From Caproiciproducens galactitolivorans (GTDB lineage Bacteria; Bacillota; Clostridia; Oscillospirales; Acutalibacteraceae): 64,000 bases of DNA. The stretch spans positions 341,113 through 405,112 of the forward strand of contig NZ_SRMQ01000002.1 of assembly GCF_004768785.1 (NCBI RefSeq), in the 5' to 3' direction. Position numbers and translations under genes: made by a program. Below are positions 62,570 to 64,000 of the stretch, in pieces. The notes beneath the pieces are model-generated. The model did no database searches. It was not told the origin of the DNA and saw only the letters and a program-made list of their open reading frames with translations. Position 1 is the first letter of the stretch. The number at the start of each line of letters is the position of its first letter.

Positions 62570-62585
62570 ATTTGTATGTACAAGT
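62570..62585 (-). promoter_or_regulatory. AraR-type operator before the transporter operon
   Basis: ATTTGTATGTACAAGT matches the AraR consensus at most positions. It lies about 35 bp upstream of the -35 hexamer. A weaker ATGTACAG half-site is at about 62466-62473, downstream of the -10, so the pair could support looping. Confidence 0.78.
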
Positions 62586-62794
62586 TGTATCATTACAAGT
62601 CGGACTTGGCAGCGCTTGCGAATGGCCGGTATATTTCTTTTTGAGCATGTAACTGGTACGGCTTTATTTAAGAATAAGATTATTTTCTGGATAAATATAT
62701 TGTGTTGCTTTCTGAAATTGATTTATAATGATTATGAAAATAAAAAATAAGATTTAAAATAATAGGAGATTCGATTATATCGAGGTTGATAAAA

Positions 62795-63652
62795 GTGGGC
62801 TTGGCAAATTGCAGTATGGTTTTGGAAGGCGGCGCGATCAAAGGCGTGTTTACATCGGGTGCGCTGGATTTTCTTATGGAGCAGGATTTTTACACAAAAT
62901 ACGTTGTGGGCGTTTCAGCGGGAGCCTGCAATGCGGTGGATTATGTGTCGAAGCAGATTCATCGAAGCAGGGACTGTTTTATCCCTTCCCGGAAGGAAGA
63001 TAAATACATAAGAATTGGAAACATCGTTCATCGTAAACCGGTGTATGATATGGATATTGCTTTTCACGAATTCCCGCTTAAACGGATCCCTTTCGATTTT
63101 GACACTTTTTATGCTTCGGACATGGAATGCGAGGTAGTGGTAACGAATTGTGTAACAGGAAAAGCGGAGTATATGAAAGCGAGCCAGGACCGGGCTGCCT
63201 TTTTAAATATTCTGCGGGCTTCAAGCAGTATGCCCTTTTTGTGCGATCTGGTTTATATTAACGGCGTCCCCTATTTGGACGGAGGAATGTCGGATTCCAT
63301 TCCCGTCGAGCGTGCAATAGAGCGGGGGTATAAAAAAAATATTGTAATTTTAACAAAAAACAAAGGATATCGAAAAAAGGAAAGCAAATTCATAACCTCT
63401 TTATCAAATAAAAAATATGATGAATACCCCGAACTGAAAAGATTAATTGGGAATCGGTGGAAATACTATAATCAAGAAATGATGCTTGTTGAAAAGCTGG
63501 AAAAGGAGGGAACAATTTTCGTTCTCCGGCCGGAAATCAAAGCGATATCCCGTCTGGAGCAGAATCGAAAAAAAACGATGGACTTTTATATGCACGGATA
63601 TGCCCTGATGAAAGAACGGTATGGAGAGTTAATGAATTACTTGAACTCATGA
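62795..63652 (+). CDS. patatin-like phospholipase
   Basis: A 285-residue serine lipase/acylhydrolase of the bacterial patatin (RssA/YjjU-like) family. The oxyanion segment LEGGAIKGVF, the nucleophile motif GVSAG and the catalytic Asp in YLDGGMSDSIPV are all present. No signal peptide or membrane segment is seen, so it is cytoplasmic. An upstream TTG at 62786 directly abuts GAGG, so the GTG at 62795, nine bases from it, is preferred. It stands alone between the arabinose transporter region and an rRNA leader. Confidence 0.88.
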   Translation: MGLANCSMVLEGGAIKGVFTSGALDFLMEQDFYTKYVVGVSAGACNAVDYVSKQIHRSRDCFIPSRKEDKYIRIGNIVHRKPVYDMDIAFHEFPLKRIPFDFDTFYASDMECEVVVTNCVTGKAEYMKASQDRAAFLNILRASSSMPFLCDLVYINGVPYLDGGMSDSIPVERAIERGYKKNIVILTKNKGYRKKESKFITSLSNKKYDEYPELKRLIGNRWKYYNQEMMLVEKLEKEGTIFVLRPEIKAISRLEQNRKKTMDFYMHGYALMKERYGELMNYLNS

Positions 63653-64000
63653 AAAATTTCAAAAATTTTGCGAAAAAAGAGTTGACAACGATCAAATGTT
63701 ATGATATTCTTAAACTCCTGCCTTCGGGCGGGGAAAACAAGATCGCTTTCAAGGCATTCTTACACAGGGAATACAAGGCAAATCAATAACTCAAAAAAAG
63801 TTGTTGACAAACCAAAGATAGCGTGATATTATAAAAAGCGCGCTCACAATTCGACAGAATGTGACGCGCAACACAGGACCTTGAAAATTAAACAACGTAA
63901 CGAATTAAGGAACCCGTAAACCAGAGAGTAGAAAGTACTTTCGGACAAAGTTGGTTGTCACTTAAAAAGGCAACAAAAATACACGTTAGTGTATCGTGAA
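63653..64000 (+). promoter_or_regulatory. rRNA operon promoter/leader region
   Basis: No coding frame. Two strong promoters are present: P1 TTGACA (63682-63687)-17-TATTCT (63705-63710) and P2 TTGACA (63804-63809)-17-TATTAT (63827-63832). A GCGC..CACA/TGTG..CGCGC hairpin near 63838-63870 and the segment GGACCTTGAAAATTAAACAA (about 63877-63896) are typical of sequence just before 16S rRNA genes in Firmicutes. The 16S gene itself would begin beyond the window. Confidence 0.75.

Overview
The window reads as the chromosome of an anaerobic, endospore-forming Gram-positive bacterium of the class Clostridia, probably from the Oscillospiraceae/Ruminococcaceae side. Seen directly: sporulation genes (cotJA, cotJB and a broken cotJC, dpaA-dpaB, splB, a YtvI-like permease), a rubredoxin, a type III glutamine synthetase, a glutamate synthase split over several genes, class A RNase P RNA, frequent TTG/GTG starts and strong AGGAGG ribosome binding sites. 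The family-level placement is inference from gene content.

Layout. 1-7.7 kb is housekeeping: metG (5' end cut by the window) and tatD on +, then pgk-tpiA-gpmI and trmL on -. 8.0-12.2 kb holds three poorly characterised genes on +: a helix-turn-helix protein, a MORN-repeat protein and a degenerate, Cys-tailed metallo-beta-lactamase-fold protein. 12.3-15.5 kb is a large Asp-rich secreted repeat protein behind a perfect consensus promoter and a structured leader. 15.5-16.6 kb (-) is the cotJ operon with cotJC truncated, plus a 54-residue Cys-rich peptide gene. 16.7-23.4 kb has membrane and small genes (LPG flippase-like protein, Ca2+ P-type ATPase, PAP2 phosphatase, DUF6514, rubredoxin, AI-2E family permease, XRE regulator). 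23.9-29.3 kb has pncB, rnpB, the AmmeMemoRadiSam pair and splB. 29.4-31.4 kb (-) encodes a secreted PQQ-type propeller and a DUF4430 lipoprotein.

31.7-39.2 kb is a nitrogen assimilation block: glnN (-) behind a terminator-type leader hairpin, and divergently a modular glutamate synthase operon (amidotransferase, ferredoxin-FMN synthase core, dicluster ferredoxin, FAD oxidoreductase, GXGXG domain). Together these would form a ferredoxin-linked GS-GOGAT route. 39.2-42.6 kb (-) carries metY, a DUF2007 protein and the dipicolinate synthase pair dpaA-dpaB. 42.9-46.6 kb (+) carries murC, a CrtO-family protein, a cohesin-like anchored surface protein and an HPr lacking the regulatory serine. 46.8-51.1 kb is a PTS operon: PRD regulator carrying its own IIA domain, IIB, IIC and a SIS-domain protein.

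51.2-53.3 kb is an eroded accessory patch (IS256-type remnant, initiator tRNA, a decayed minus-strand gene, a phage-like ORF). 53.3-62.4 kb (-) is an L-arabinose regulon: araR, araB-araA-araD and a ChvE/GguAB-type sugar ABC transporter, with AraR-type operators before araB and before the transporter. The window ends with a patatin-like lipase gene and tandem promoters that look like the leader of an rRNA operon starting beyond position 64000.
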